From NCBI RefSeq assembly GCF_047777955.1, contig NZ_CP180537.1, positions 2,914,001-2,978,000 of the forward strand: a stretch of DNA of 64,000 nt. Direction: 5' to 3'. This document shows, one piece after another, positions 63,922 through 64,000 of this stretch (position 1 is the stretch's first letter; each line of letters starts with the position of its first letter). Below the pieces are notes generated by a model. That model was not told the origin of the DNA. It saw nothing but the letters and a program-made list of their open reading frames with translations, and did no database searches. A program made the position numbers and the translations under genes. The DNA is from Didemnitutus sp047777955. Lineage in GTDB: Bacteria; Verrucomicrobiota; Verrucomicrobiia; Opitutales; Opitutaceae.

Positions 63922-64000
63922 TCAGGCCACGCAGCCGAAGAAGGTGTAGTCGGGCTTGGCCTCGATCACACGCTGGAGGTAGAGCGCCGCCTCGCGGAGA
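63922..64000 (-). CDS. C-terminal end of an unidentified gene (5' truncated)
   Basis: On the minus strand the last 25 codons before TGA 63924-63922 read REAALYLQRVIEAKPDYTFF and GCVA. The rest lies outside the window. The end fits a sugar-metabolism enzyme in the same operon as the isomerase (10-base gap), but the family cannot be named from 25 residues. Confidence 0.5.
   Translation of the reverse strand, partial: LREAALYLQRVIEAKPDYTFFGCVA

Overview
The window is about 68% G+C, densely coded on both strands, and looks like chromosome of a Gram-negative bacterium. LPS genes (an LptE-like tail, lpxI, lpxK), an outer-membrane beta-barrel with a polysaccharide export/BY-kinase set, menaquinone synthesis (menB), zinc-ligand-free L31/L36, DUF1573 proteins and many short intergenic palindromes together suggest Verrucomicrobiota, most like Opitutaceae. 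That placement is inference from gene content and style; there is no rRNA here to confirm it.

Layout: 1-6.7 kb holds the LptE-like tail, rpe, a two-gene ABC module without permease, hpt, tRNA-Ser(GCU), a broken GIY-YIG gene, a lone ABC ATPase and a HAD hydrolase. 6.7-12.7 kb holds a cupin, metK-ahcY, an Hpt/DUF1573 pair, a family-4-like uracil-DNA glycosylase and riboflavin synthase. 12.7-18 kb holds an inactive and an active HtrA in tandem, and leuS. 18-23 kb is a four-gene envelope/exopolysaccharide operon (FecR-domain protein, beta-barrel, Wza-like protein, Wzc-like kinase) behind an A+T-rich structured leader and ending in a strong terminator. 23-32 kb holds lpxI, a bifunctional nuclease, dus, VOC and SufT-like proteins, sppA, a conserved cytosolic protein often mislabelled as a TonB receptor, an oxidoreductase and scpB.

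32-37 kb is the operon pgi, coiled-coil protein, small lipoprotein, rsmI, ppx/gppA. 37-44 kb holds rluD, an adenosine deaminase-like enzyme, an M29 aminopeptidase, lpxK, a class V aminotransferase and a secreted hydrolase, with palindromic repeats between them. 44-52 kb holds topB, a secreted coiled-coil protein, class II aldolase, a kelch protein, a P-loop kinase and a second M29 peptidase. 52-54.2 kb is an ECF sigma operon with two exported proteins and a zinc-finger anti-sigma factor. 54.2-55.3 kb holds an array of about 21 phase-perfect 21-base repeats. 55.3-64 kb holds menB, kup, a putative Na+/H+ antiporter with an EF-hand-like loop, a SerB-like phosphatase, L31-L36, an SDR reductase, a Gfo/Idh dehydrogenase and a xylose-isomerase-type TIM barrel.

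Two window-wide patterns matter most. Ten otherwise good genes carry an apparent one-base deletion, and in all ten it can be repaired by adding one base to a C or G run; this is most simply a sequencing or assembly error, so those proteins should be read as fused. Second, intergenic gaps are filled by at least three families of palindromic repeats, one of which recurs beside the broken GIY-YIG gene. The 21-base array, which keeps its phase without a single indel as a heptapeptide-coding region would, is the strongest candidate for something undescribed.
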